Assembly: GCA_961205875.1 (NCBI GenBank)
Contig: OY540809.1
Location: 46,838,608 to 46,902,607, forward strand
Source: Sialis fuliginosa
Lineage: Eukaryota > Arthropoda > Insecta > Megaloptera > Sialidae
Length of the DNA stretch: 64,000 bases
Direction: 5' to 3'
Part shown: positions 35,801 through 44,182 of the stretch, piece after piece
How the letters are laid out: the number at the start of each line of letters is the position of its first letter
How positions within the stretch are numbered: the stretch's first letter is position 1
Made by a program: the position numbers and the translations under genes
The notes under the pieces: model-generated
The model's database searches: none
Told to the model about the DNA's origin: nothing
The model's input: the letters and a program-made list of their open reading frames with translations, nothing else

Positions 35801-38800
35801 GCTGATATATTAATGATCGAAGACAAAAGAATCATTTTTCATTTAAAGTCAGATATCTCGGCGAAAAAAAATTGAGAGAGACCTAAAAAAAAACAAATTA
35901 AAGCTGAATAAGCAAGTTAACTGACCAATGCATTGGTTTAACTGAAAAAAAATTTCCCGAGCCCGCGGACCCTTAAAAAAAATATTAAAAATTGGAAAAT
36001 TTGTGTGTCCCACTATTTCTTTTGATTGCGCGATAACCGTAACTCAAAAAAAATTATGCTAAAAAATCTCAAAACTAGAAACTTGAAGCTTTAAAATGCT
36101 TTTTGTTTTATTTCGATGCGACCATTTTTCACAAAGATACAGCACTTAAAAAAACACCCAAAAAAATGTTTAAATTCTTGTTCCTTTAATTGTTTGGATG
36201 AGTGTATTTGAATGTTTCAGGTTAATTGTCCACTTGCTGAAATGGGGAATCCCTGAATTTGCATGAACTACTGTACAATATGCACAAAAGTTCATTTACA
36301 AGAAGATAATGACCTCGAGGGTGATAAATACCACGAGCAAAATCACTGATAAAATGTTAACGTTTTGAGCAACGGATCAATAAAATATCTGCATTTCAAT
36401 TCAACACACTTCGCATTTAAATGTAGGTTAGAAAAAAACTACATAATCAATACAAACATGTTTCAGTGTGTCTTCTTAATATCGCGATTGTATTCAGTTG
36501 CCATTTAAAAAACATAGGGTAGAGTGGGGTAATAGTTACGAACACCTAATTTTAATAAACGTTCAGCTAACGCTATCTGCTAGGTGTTAAATTGTTATGA
36601 AATTTCTTGATATTTTAAGGCAGTGGATAAATATACAGTGCGTTCACGATGAAAGGAACAAATTCGTTTAAAATTCAGGTAATTATTTTGTGGAAAAACG
36701 CTCGGACCCGTCGATTAGTATTTTTAATTGCGGATTTTTTGACATAAGAAAATTGTATACCCTGTATACAATTTTATTATGTCAAAAAGGAACAAATTCG
36801 TTTAAAATTCAGGTAATTATTTTGTGGAAAAACGCTCGGACCCGTCGATTAGTATTTTTAATTGCAGATTTTTTCTTATTTCCCACTTCAATTGTCGTTC
36901 GCACAGGTACCATAAAATATTCTAAATTATGGTAGAAAAAAAAATTTTAATACAAATAATTTTTTTTTTAATTAATCACTCGGAGCTGAACCGAAAAAAC
37001 CGTTATTTTTTGCGGAACGAAAACCGGAACCGAACCGAAATATATTTTTTTGCTCGAACCGGAAAGAAAACCGAAACGAAAAAAATAACGGTTCGAAGCC
37101 CTGGTAAATACTATACATTTTATAAGGTACAACACTTGGCAACACTTATTTTAAGTCACTGATTGTACTTATCTCGCATACGCCAAGGTTATTATATATG
37201 TTAGTTTAGTAATTTCATTTGAAAAACCGAGAAAATTTTCGAAATGTATTATTATTTTTTTTAACTGATTTTTTTTATTATAAAATTAGCTTTCTCAAAA
37301 ACGAATTAGAAGTTTTTTGCTTAAAATATTGTTCTCTTCAAGTTTGGCACGACAATGCTGAATCATCCTGTGTATTAACCAATACACTACCTGCTATCAA
37401 CATATACAATTAATCAAATCACCTTTTAATAAAGTTAAAGACTTTTTAATAGCACCTTGACTTGATATTTGCATGCGTTCCCAACGATCGATGTTTGTCC
37501 GCAAAAACCGCAAGCTTTCGACCTGGTATAGCTAGCTTTAATGTCACAGTCACTCGTAATCACGTCTGTTTATTACTAACCAATGTGAGAGGCTCCTATT
37601 TAAAGCAGTGTTCCTTAAAGGGGAATGCCACAATGAGTACGTTTACACAGCGCTTTTATTCTGGTTTAACTATAACCGATGTAATAAAACCGTTTCAAGT
37701 GGTGCTGTTTACACATACGAGAATAAGTGACGGCAGCTGGAATTATAATTCCGATTTCAAATACGCTATAAGTTCGATGGCGTACCAACAAGAAATCTCA
37801 AAAATATTTCGTCTCTTTTATGTCCCACGAATCACGTTTCTTTTGTTTTCCATCTCTTCATCTCAGGTGTTTTAACCATATTTTAACTGACGACGCTTTT
37901 TCAAATGTTAATGCGAAGTGAATTACGATGAAATCCCTATACTCCGTAGATACTTATATTTTTTGAGGTTGGCTAAATAGGTATAACTATGTCCATGCAG
38001 TTTACACGCATTTTTATTCCTGCTATATTTCGGTTTACTTATGCTATTCCCGTAGACCAAGAGGAATAGCATAACTAAACCCGATTAGTTATGTCGGGTG
38101 TAAAGTGCAGTTTACACGGACTTTTACACCCGATTTTATTACATCAGTTTTAGTTAAACCGGAATAAAAGTGCTATGTAAACGTACTCTATGACGCGTCA
38201 AAAAATTGTCAATGTTGGGAATTCTTTTCACAGGTATAACTAATTGTTTTAGGATCTGGTAGGAGGACATTTTATTAAGTACTAGCTGGACCAGCTACGG
38301 AATTATTGTTTAGGATTTAAAAAATATATAGTCGAATTAACATAAGTACAAACACGATTAGTTATTATTGTAATAAAAACCAAACAACAATTAAATTATC
38401 TACCTAACAAAAAGTACAAATTATTGTTGTTCTATTTAAATTTAAAAGTTAATTATTGAAAACAAAATAAACAATTGACAATCAAAAGAATACAACAATA
38501 AATAATATTATTTCTTCATCACGTTTTATGACAATGTCAATAGCAACAATATGATGGGACATAAAAAACGATGTCAAGAACTATATTGTTTTTATTTCTT
38601 CATCACAAGAATTACCATCATTGTTATGAAATATCTCAAAGGAAACATAGAATGAAAGGAACAGATTAACCCAGCAGTAGACAAGCTCTATAAAATTAAA
38701 TGAAATAATTTTCAACTATAATAAAATTTTAGAAATTGCAAATTTAGGGGAGAGTGGGGTAATTACGAACACCTAGAAATCAAATAAATAAAAACCAATA

Positions 38801-41800
38801 TATGTATTGTGTAGGGTTGTCAGACGTCCCGATTAATCGTTTTTTAGTCTCATGTCTCGGTGTCCCGAAAAAACCTTTCGGGACGCCCAAAAGTCCCGTT
38901 TTTCAAATTTTGCATCTATAGTTTGTTTATTCAATTGTTGAATTCAAATTTGACAGTTATCATTTTTTACTTACAATGTCAATAATCGATTCATTAAAAT
39001 TTTTCTAATAAACACACTATAACTTCAGCGATTTTCAACGAATTTGTGAGTTATTGGTTGTTATTAAAATTATAATTAATAAATGATTAGTATTAAAATT
39101 TATAAATTTTATTTTATTATTTAATAGAAATTAAAAATAAAATGGTTGAATATTGTTGATTTTTTTTGACTCACAAGAAATCTGACAACCCTAGTATTGT
39201 GTATTATTATTAAATATTCCATTAGTTATTTTCAGTATCAATTTTAATTAAATATAAAAACAAAATTAAAGACAAAAACAAAACCTCGAATTTATTAATT
39301 AGAAATCTTGCAAATAACAGTGACGTAGATAGGGGGGGGGGGGGAACAAGGGGATCAATCCCCCCCCCCCATGAGTCTACGAAAATTATAAATTGATCAA
39401 AAGAATTTATAATAATAAACTCAGAGACATTTTTTTAAACTCTTCTAGTATGAACAAAATCAACTTTTTTTAAAATGCAATAGTTAGTACGAAAAGAGTC
39501 TAATAGGATTTTATTTTCAGCTTTTTCGTCGGTTTTAAAAAGGCAAATTAATTTTTTTAAACGTTTTTTTTATATTTTTTATTATACATACATGAAATGT
39601 ACTGTATAATAAAGTATAGTAATCATGAAAAAAATCGAACTTGAGATTTTAACGGAATTACACGTATTGAGGGTCCCTGAACCAAAAATATGAGATTAAA
39701 TACTAAGTCATACCCCCCCATCGCAAAAATCTATCTACGCCACCTGCAAATAATAACTAATTTTGTTTGTTATTTAATATTTATTTGTATTGTTGCAGGA
39801 AAGAGCTACAAAATGGCAGGAGGTGCGTGGTGAGATCGACGGTCTAACAACAAACGGTGTGCTGATAATGCATCCACGCGGTGCGTTCTGCGGAGGCGAC
39901 GCTCACTGCGGCTTGTGGCGCGAGGTCTCTGTTGGCGGAGGTGTGTTCTCACTTCGGGAGTCACGGAGTTCTCAACAGAAAGGACTTGTGGTCAGTGGAA
40001 TTGAATTTACAATTTAATTATTATTTTATTTTAACATTTGTTTGTTTAGGTTGATGATGAAACAAACATATTACAAGACGGCACACTTATTGATTTGTGT
40101 GGAGCCACGCTGTTGTGGAGATCGGCAGATGGGCTTTCTTTATCACCGGTATGTATCAAAAATAACAAACATGTAACCTCCACACTAGATTCATATTAAA
40201 TAAAACGGCCCAGTGCGTGTCGGGCACGCACTTGATAGGTTTCCGTTGTCATTACGATTTATAAACAAGAGTTATTTCAAAACTATTCTAGCTACAGTGT
40301 TTGTTATAATTTTCATTGAAAGTACTAACTAAAAGCTACATTCTGGATTTTTTAAAGATTTTTTGCTTAGATAGTTTAGAAAGTAGAAGGGGAGACGCTC
40401 TGATAACGACATTTAAATGCAAATATATCGTGACTGAAGGGTTAAAATCAAAAGATCGTATAACATTTTTTATTGCATTTTGGGAGACCTATCTAATGAT
40501 ATCCCACTCAATGGGTTAAGTGAGAAAAAAAAATGTGAGTTCACTTTTCAGTCTATAGAAAGGGGGTCCAAAAACAACTTTTTTTCAAAAACCTTATCAT
40601 TTCTGTTTTTATGTTATCAGTCTTCATCAGTATACCAAATTTCATTGTAAATGGGTTAAATTTTTGAAGACACAGACATGGCGAAACTAACCTAAAAACG
40701 TATTTCTGCCATTTTTACAAGATTTGAATATTTTTGTTTCAGAGCAAGCATGACCTAGAGAAACTGATAGACGAGATAAACGCAGGCAGGCCGCAATGCC
40801 CTGTCGGGTTGAACACGTTAGTAATTTCAAGGAAAGTGAACACTAGTGAGAACCAGCAACAACAACCTTACGTGTACTTGAACTGCGGACACGTGCAGGG
40901 GCACCACGACTGGGGTCAGGATAGAGACTCGGGTGCCCGACGTTGCCCCATGTGCCTAGAGGTTTGTTTATACTTTTCAATATATATAAATTCATAATAA
41001 TATAATACAATGACGTTGATTGTCTAAACGTCAAATTTATTTTAAAATGTAGAATGTTTACAATTCATTTTTAAATTATACAGAACTTTCTAAGGCGGCT
41101 ATTACACTATCAAATAAATATGTCAAAGATCTTTGACAAAGATTTGATCATATTTCTTTGATAAAATACGAGATTTTTTTCTATTACACTACATAAAATA
41201 TTTGATAATATTTTCTCAATATTATCTAGGGATATTTTCTTCTTTTTTGGTACCTTTTGAATATCAGTGCGTGGATGTTCGTAAATTGACGCGAACGAGG
41301 TTTGAATTTACAACCGTGTATTGTGGTTTTTATATTCAATAAGAAGATTATCATATAATACTGGATTTTGTTGATATTCATATATTAATAATTATGTAAC
41401 TGTAACTGTCAGTGATAACTTGGTAGTCGCCATTTTGTTTTTGACGTCAAAAAACTTTGATCAAATATAAGAGACTGTCATTAACTATGATCATAGAAAT
41501 ATTAAGAAAGTAAATATTATAAAAGTTGACTTATTACACTGTCATATTTCTTTGAACAAAGAAATTTTATCATATTTCTTTGATAGTGTAATAGCCGCCT
41601 AAAGTACCTGAAATGAGTTTAATCTGGTAATTTTGTACTGTTTGCAGTTGGGTCCAGTAGTGAGATTGTGTATGGGCATAGAGCCAGCCTTTTATGTTGA
41701 TTCAGGACCACCAACATTTGCGTTCAATCCATGTGGTCACATGGCTACTGAGAAGACCGTTAAGTAAGTATACTTCTTTTTATTTACTTCAAGATTATTT

Positions 41801-42852
41801 AATGATGTATGGCACGTACAGTCTGAGTCAAAAATAAAATTATCAATTATTCACTTTAAATGCTTATAAGAAAGTCAAATTGGTTTAAATACTACATAAA
41901 CTATAAAAATACATTTGTTTAAAACCTTATTTCCCATTATTGACTGTTATTTTAGAATTTTAGCCAAAAAATCAATATTTGTGTTGATAATACGAAAATA
42001 TTTTATTCTGAATTCATCTGTCAGATATAAAAACAAAAGAAGTATTTGATTGTTATAAATGACATAAATTAAAATATTTTTAAATAACATTATTTAGAAC
42101 ATACAAATGTAATGAAAATAATAATATTAGTACACCATTCTGCCATAAAAGCCCATGTTAATTTAAAAAAATAATAATTTTGAAACTATATTGTAAAACC
42201 TTTTGAAATTTTGTGTGGGTATTTAAGATTTATAAAGGAGTAACTTCTCCAAATTTCAACTATTTCTCGTTGAAATTAGATACCTGCCATACATCCTTAA
42301 CTTTTGAAAAAAAAATAGTTTATAAGAAATATAGTATTAAGGGAAAGTGTTGATAAAAGTGTAATACTATATTATCTATGTTATGTTTATGTTAAGATTG
42401 ATTCAGTTGGTAGTACTGAAGTTACTAGTGTAAAAAACAAGTGATTGGGCTAGAGAGTATAAAGTTACAAAACTAACAATAAAAACCTTGTCTAACAATA
42501 AGTGTTTCATTAAGTTCCGTAGTAACTAGAGTGTCATTAAAGTCATCAGTTTATTTCAAACATTGACTTGATAGTTACGCCCGGCCCTTAAATAAAAAAT
42601 GGGCCAATGGATATGAATTTTCATGTTTTATGATCTATCTCTAAAAAATTATCTATATATAAAAAAAAAACATTTTTCTACAACCGTAAAAAGTAACTTT
42701 TTTAAACGTATGATTTTTTTTTTAGATATTGGGCAAACGTTGATATACCACACGGCACAAACGGATTTCATGCGGTGTGTCCATTTTGTGCTGCGCCGTT
42801 ATCCGGCTCTCCCGGATACGTCCGGCTTATTTTTCAAGACAACGTCGATTAA
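17828..42852 (+). CDS. Pli: Protein pellino (E3 ubiquitin ligase), complete nine-exon gene
   Basis: Coding exons: 17828-17838, 23282-23380, 26534-26765, 30114-30308, 39799-39990, 40050-40148, 40743-40961, 41648-41763, 42726-42852. They sum to 1290 bases (429 residues plus stop), close to fly and vertebrate Pellino proteins. All boundaries have AG acceptors and GT donors, and phases agree. The N-terminus TDGTESPILEE is typical of insect Pellino. Residues about 33-276 form the FHA-like 'wing' domain that binds phosphorylated IRAK/Pelle kinases. Residues about 277-429 form the RING-like ligase domain, with C295, C324, H326, C344, C347, C378, H380, C406 and C409 visible. All expected metal ligands appear present, with no stop or frameshift. 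Known role of the family: ubiquitin ligase in Toll/IL-1R innate immune signalling. The long introns (5.4, 3.2, 3.3 and 9.5 kb) are filled with transposons; intron 5 is only 59 bp. Confidence 0.97.
17839..19107. other. pellino intron 1, first part
   Basis: AT-rich, with no exon or complete element recognised. Confidence 0.5.
19108..19450 (-). repeat. Dispersed repeat W, copy 2
   Basis: Inverted match to 3600-3960, about 90% alike by eye. Open frame 19287-19487 is part of the repeat, not a gene. Confidence 0.75.
19678..20092 (+). mobile_element. hAT MITE, family A (CAGGCCCGGATTTA ends), copy A1
   Basis: Ends CAGGCCCGGATTTA / TAAATCCGGGCCTG; perfect 8-bp duplication TAAATATA (19670-19677, 20093-20100). 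Subterminal GGCAGCTGCCTAGGGCGGCA. Three relatives: 33254, 53651 and 62598. Confidence 0.95.
20101..20648. other. pellino intron 1, AT-rich
   Basis: AGGTAGTTCTCGTGCAAACGT occurs twice, near 20317 and 20452, about 135 bp apart. No gene seen. Confidence 0.5.
20649..20842. repeat. Short inverted repeat
   Basis: CTGATATGTGATAAAAAATTC and AAATGATTGACCGTTTCGTT on the left return reversed on the right. Arms are about 70 bp. A partial extra copy of TGATTGACCGTTTC lies in the centre. Confidence 0.75.
21195..21975 (-). mobile_element. DNA transposon, AGGGTTCCGAAG ends (copy Z2)
   Basis: Ends AGGGTTCCGAAG / CTTCGGAACCCT. The interior matches Z1 (2976-3590) in reverse, with poly-G/C tracts and GAAAAGGACGGACGGACGAC near its right end. 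Target duplication not clear. No transposase. Confidence 0.78.
22159..23139. mobile_element. MITE family S copy split by a second element (S3)
   Basis: Left half (GGTATTAT, GGAGCTAACAAAACTTGCTA, CAAGCACTTTCAAATGGGG) and right half (AATACCGTTGTTGTTTACTT, TTTATAATACCG) match S1. About 730 bp of unrelated sequence lies between them, so S3 is older than the insert. Confidence 0.8.
22342..23018 (+). mobile_element. Element T1 inserted in S3 (ACTTTCTTATAC ends)
   Basis: Begins CTTTCTTATACAATGTATAT, includes GTCCGTCTGTCTGTCTGTCT and AACTCAAATACGACAAATCG, and ends GGTATAAGAAAGTCCCGTGG. Copies at 50013-50925 and, partial, 54417-54790. A TTAGG x4 run lies at 22965-22984. Confidence 0.75.
23282..23380 (+). 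CDS. Pli: pellino exon 2
   Basis: After TATTTTTCAG. Encodes TDGTESPILEEQDSAHADKP and KQLIKYGELVILG up to a GTGAGT donor, with two bases of the next Gly codon. Start of the wing domain at KYGELVILG. Confidence 0.97.
23381..23971. other. pellino intron 2, AT-rich part
   Basis: GGTCATTCCATAAATAACTG at 23400 resembles a transposon end. No gene seen. Confidence 0.5.
23972..24170 (+). repeat. Dispersed repeat with AAAGTCAGGGAA phrases, copy 2
   Basis: Same order of phrases as 13247-13420. Confidence 0.65.
24171..24529. other. pellino intron 2, AT-rich
   Basis: Nothing recognised. Confidence 0.5.
24530..25048. mobile_element. Element with GGGGTAAAAGTGAAAC inverted ends
   Basis: GGGGTAAAAGTGAAAC near 24530 is repeated inverted near 25025-25041 (GTTTCACTTTTACCCC). 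The true outer limits and target duplication are not clear. Confidence 0.6.
25226..25770. repeat. Inverted-repeat element with AATAGACATGATGCC ends
   Basis: AATAGACATGATGCC returns as GGCATCATGCCTATT. Inside, GTGACGTCACGCC and GTGACGTCATCC lie in inverted positions around the centre. No coding capacity. Confidence 0.65.
25903..26190 (+). mobile_element. Second copy of the 400-920 foldback element, truncated
   Basis: CCAATCAGCGTTAGCGCGGG, TTTATTCTTGTCTTCGTATT and ACAAATTCGACATCGCAAAA match one arm. The other arm is reduced to a short CAACGCTGATTGGTCAA piece. Confidence 0.75.
26534..26765 (+). CDS. Pli: pellino exon 3
   Basis: After TTTCCCAG. Encodes YNGSLPQGDRGRRRSKFVLY, then NGVKRSKHYVVKTPHSSQAI and QHSISYTLSRSQAVIVEY, ending DTDMFQ before GTAACT. 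Core of the FHA-like wing domain. Confidence 0.98.
26979..27653. mobile_element. hAT MITE, family I (CAGGGACGTATTTC ends)
   Basis: Ends CAGGGACGTATTTC / GAAATACGTCCCTG with perfect 8-bp duplication ATGGTATT (26971-26978, 27654-27661). GCGCCC-type motif lies just inside the right end. Confidence 0.93.
27662..28028. other. pellino intron 3, AT-rich
   Basis: Nothing recognised. Confidence 0.5.
28037..28328 (+). mobile_element. hAT MITE, family C (CAGAGGCGGATT ends), copy C1
   Basis: Ends CAGAGGCGAATT / AATCCGCCTCTG with perfect 8-bp duplication CACCTCAG (28029-28036, 28329-28336). Subterminal GGCACGTGCTTAGGGCGCGA. Copies at 47059 and 59094. Confidence 0.94.
28337..28775. other. pellino intron 3, AT-rich
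   Basis: Nothing recognised. Confidence 0.5.
28784..29161 (-). mobile_element. hAT MITE, family B, copy B2
   Basis: Ends CAGTGGCGTAGATAG / ATCTACGCCACTG; flanks GCCCTCCG and GCCCTCCA agree at 7 of 8. Confidence 0.93.
29370..29985 (-). repeat. Dispersed repeat R, reversed copy
   Basis: Reverse match to about 8070-8790, including CACTTTTCG..., the GTCCGTATGTCC tract and GCACTGTGCATTTACTTGG. Confidence 0.7.
30114..30308 (+). CDS. Pli: pellino exon 4
   Basis: After TTTTTTCTTAG. Encodes IGRSSETPIDFVVMDTIPGD through VLQSTISRFACRILADR and IYAAGFDSSRNIFLG, then GTGAGT. Contains the SRFACRI segment of the FHA-like fold. Confidence 0.98.
30413..30998 (+). mobile_element. piggyBac-like MITE, left-truncated (P2)
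   Basis: Matches P1 (10611-11321) from TTAGAATTTTAGC onward and ends CCATACATCC next to TTAA at 30999-31002. The left end is missing. Confidence 0.7.
31003..32248. mobile_element. Copy of family M6 split by R-type repeats
   Basis: TTTAACGATGCGCAATTTG at 31003 and the right end at about 32125-32248 (ATGTTAAATTTCC, TCAACTTGGAATACACTGTG) belong to the TA-flanked M6 family (51878, 60070). Between them lie a reversed R piece (31060-31345), plain AT-rich DNA, and a forward R piece (31883-32130), which themselves form an inverted pair with GTCCGTCC / GGACGGAC tracts. Confidence 0.6.
32568..33088 (+). mobile_element. hAT-like element, complete copy of family X
   Basis: Ends CAGAACCGGCCTTAG / CTAAAGCCGGTACTG with perfect 8-bp duplication CTTGTAGC (32560-32567, 33089-33096). 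GGCGCCCTGGCCG lies just inside the left end, and a poly-C run inside the right. Confidence 0.93.
33254..33654 (+). mobile_element. hAT MITE, family A, copy A2
   Basis: Perfect 8-bp duplication AATACGTC (33246-33253, 33655-33662). Very similar to A1. Confidence 0.95.
33663..34165. other. pellino intron 4, AT-rich
   Basis: No exon or element end recognised. Confidence 0.5.
34281..35090. mobile_element. Palindromic Tc1/mariner-type element (M4)
   Basis: Ends CAGTGCGTTCACGATGAAAG / reverse complement with TA flanks (34279-34280, 35091-35092). Arms continue inward through AACGCTCGGACCCGTCGATT. A second TA-flanked inverted pair CAGGGTGTCTCAGGAAAAAC lies inside (34398-34966). The near-identical short frames on the two strands come from this symmetry. 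A partial copy is at 36634-36872. Confidence 0.85.
35135..35390 (+). repeat. Possible tRNA-derived SINE
   Basis: GGTTCGATCCTCGG at about 35213 matches the RNA polymerase III B box, and the preceding GTTTGCGCTACGGACC resembles a degenerate tRNA anticodon arm. A clear A box is not seen, and no second copy is in the window. Confidence 0.3.
35491..36204. mobile_element. Tc1/mariner-type MITE (M5)
   Basis: Ends CACTCATTCAAACAATTAAA ... and reverse complement (about 30 bp, one or two mismatches), with TA flanks (35489-35490, 36205-36206). No transposase. Confidence 0.83.
36205..36633. other. pellino intron 4, AT-rich
   Basis: Contains AGAGTGGGGTAAT at 36523, recurring at 38752. Nothing else. Confidence 0.5.
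36634..37103. mobile_element. Joined fragments of M4 and hAT family F
   Basis: 36634-36872 has one end of M4 and a partial internal duplication of AACGCTCGGACCCGTCGATT. 36873-37103 is the right part of family F, ending CGGTTCGAAGCCCTG. Confidence 0.7.
37104..37633. other. pellino intron 4, unassigned
   Basis: The 137-codon frame starting at 37462 runs into the hairpin element and has no recognised domain, so it is not called as a gene. Confidence 0.5.
37634..38188. mobile_element. Inverted-repeat element with GAGTACGTTTACA ends
   Basis: GAGTACGTTTACA, CGCTTTTATTCTGGTTTAAC and ATGTAATAAAACC on the left return reversed on the right, ending TGTAAACGTACTC. No target duplication clear. Confidence 0.72.
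38282..38400 (+). repeat. Dispersed repeat V, copy 1
   Basis: AGCTGGACC then ACGGAATTATTGTTTAGGAT and ACGATTAGTTATTATTGTAA match 56673-56800. This copy lacks the CGCGCGGCTTCGCTCGCG segment. Confidence 0.7.
38401..38803. other. pellino intron 4, AT-rich
   Basis: Nothing recognised. Confidence 0.5.
38812..39193. mobile_element. hAT-like element with TAGGGTTGTCAGA ends (family J)
   Basis: Ends TAGGGTTGTCAGA / TCTGACAACCCTA with perfect 8-bp duplication GTATTGTG (38804-38811, 39194-39201). Confidence 0.9.
39318..39745 (-). mobile_element. hAT MITE, family B, copy B3
   Basis: Ends CAGTGACGTAGATAG / ATCTACGCCACCT, with GCAAATAA on both sides (39310-39317, 39746-39753). It lies only 53 bp before pellino exon 5, close to the splice acceptor. 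Confidence 0.9.
39799..39990 (+). CDS. Pli: pellino exon 5
   Basis: After TTGTTGCAG. Encodes ERATKWQEVRGEIDGLTTNG, VLIMHPRGAFCGGDAHCGLW and GGGVFSLRESRSSQQKGLV. Donor GTCAGT is slightly unusual. The alternative of reading on into the 59-bp intron would reach a stop. Confidence 0.97.
40050..40148 (+). CDS. Pli: pellino exon 6
   Basis: After TTTGTTTAG. Encodes VDDETNILQDGTLIDLCGAT and LLWRSADGLSLSP, then GTATGT. End of the wing domain. Confidence 0.97.
40743..40961 (+). CDS. Pli: pellino exon 7 (first half of RING-like domain)
   Basis: After TTTGTTTCAG. Encodes SKHDLEKLIDEINAGRPQCP, VYLNCGHVQGHHDWGQDRD and GARRCPMCLE, then GTTTGT. An insert TSENQQQQ is species-specific. Confidence 0.98.
41094..41599. 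mobile_element. Harbinger-like MITE in pellino intron 7
   Basis: Ends GGCGGCTATTACACTATCAA / reverse complement, with TAA on both sides (41091-41093, 41600-41602), the 3-bp duplication typical of PIF/Harbinger. Right end is 46 bp before exon 8. Confidence 0.87.
41648..41763 (+). CDS. Pli: pellino exon 8
   Basis: After CTGTTTGCAG. Encodes LGPVVRLCMGIEPAFYVDSG and FAFNPCGHMATEKTV, leaving two bases before GTAAGT. Confidence 0.98.
41803..42296 (+). mobile_element. piggyBac-like MITE in pellino intron 8 (P3)
   Basis: TTAA on both sides (41799-41802, 42297-42300), with GATGTATGGCACG and CCATACATCC ends. Interior shorter than P1 but closely alike. Confidence 0.8.
42726..42852 (+). CDS. Pli: pellino exon 9 and stop
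   Basis: After TTTTTTTTTAG. Encodes YWANVDIPHGTNGFHAVCPF and continues to LIFQDNVD, TAA at 42850-42852. FQDN(L/V)D is the usual Pellino C-terminus. Confidence 0.98.
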
Positions 42853-43066
42853 AGCCTGATTGCTTTTGATGTGAAGTTATTTTGGTTTGTATATATGTAT
42901 ACCACGGTAAATCCTTGGTTTAGGAACAACAGCCTCGATATATATGTTCATAATATATTTGTTAGATGAGACTTATATATATATATATATATATATTTAT
43001 ATTGTATAACTTGTGTATATAAGGTTGAATCGTACGCTTGATGTTCTGTGGAAAAACGCAAAAACA

Positions 43067-43072
43067 AATAAA
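43067..43072 (+). terminator. Candidate poly(A) signal of pellino
   Basis: First AATAAA after the stop codon, 215 bp downstream. Others follow, so the true end could be later. Confidence 0.35.
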
Positions 43073-43321
43073 AACTCACCATGTTATTTATATATCATAT
43101 ATATTTATCAAATAATATTCAATCTGGATGTTTCGTGTACTCGTTCAACAATAATAGTGTAAATGTATTTTATCAAATATTCATTTTGTGTTATAACTCT
43201 AAAGGTGGGCCAAATCATTAGTAATGTATTATTTTGAATAGTTTCTTTACAAATCTAAGAAAACATAAAATTACGATAAAATTAATAAAGAAAATTAAAG
43301 GTTATAAAAAATATATATATA

Positions 43322-44180
43322 CAGGAAGTTCCACTGGAAGGTTTTGAAATTAATCAGCTGTCATTTTCAAACAGATGCAATTATTGAAAAAACAGAAAAA
43401 AAGTCTGCAGTTTTTAATGGGTATAAATAAAATTTAATAAAATGTTTGTGCATCATAGATAATTTTGTTAAATAAAGGGTGCAGTGGGGTAAGTGCATTA
43501 ACGGGTTCTTTTTATTATAATACAAGTGAAATTGTAATAGCTAATATGTAGTGAACTACTAAAAGTTAATACCAACTTGTTTGAAAAGTTCACTACTCCA
43601 AAACTAAACAACGTATCTTGATGCGGTAAAAAGCATTTTATACTAAGCGTATTCACAATTCTAGCATATGAAATAATGCTTCAAAGCGTTTTTAACTACC
43701 AAAAATGGGGCAAGTGCACTATAGTTGACATTTTTTACAATTTCCTATCATAATGCAAATATACAAACAAAATTGGCATCCTATTCAATTTAAACTAGTC
43801 AGTAATAACTGCACAATCATTTGATACTGAAAATATTATGTATTTATATAACAGATTGAAAATATATGGGTTCAAAGTCCAACTATGCAAAAACCAGTCT
43901 GCACTTACCCCACTGCACCTTATAACAAAAAAATATTTTAATGTTTATATATTTATATATTGCTAATGCCCGTAAGTGGAGTAATCACGGAGAAAGTGAG
44001 CTAGCAAACAACTACTCACGCTCAAGCGCCATGTGGAAAAAGCGACAACCTTAGCATTTTTCCCTTCTACAGTCACGTTCAAATCTTAGACATGTGTGGT
44101 ACTAAAGCATTACTGCTGAAGTGAGACAAACCATAGCCCAAATAAAATTGCAGACACTTTCCTTCCCGTGGAACACTCTG
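43322..44180. mobile_element. Mariner-type element with a nested inverted-repeat element
   Basis: Ends CAGGAAGTTCCACTGGAAGG / CCTTCCCGTGGAACACTCTG, TA flanks. Interior (AGTCTGCAGTTTTTAATGGG) matches 57438-58851. An element with GGTGCAGTGGGGTAAGTGCA and inverted partner (43478-43919) is nested within it. Confidence 0.72.
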
Positions 44181-44182
44181 TA

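Noticed and set aside
37462-37875. 137-codon frame, the longest in the window
   Set aside because: No recognised domain, no splice context, and it runs into an inverted-repeat element at 37634. It lies inside a pellino intron.
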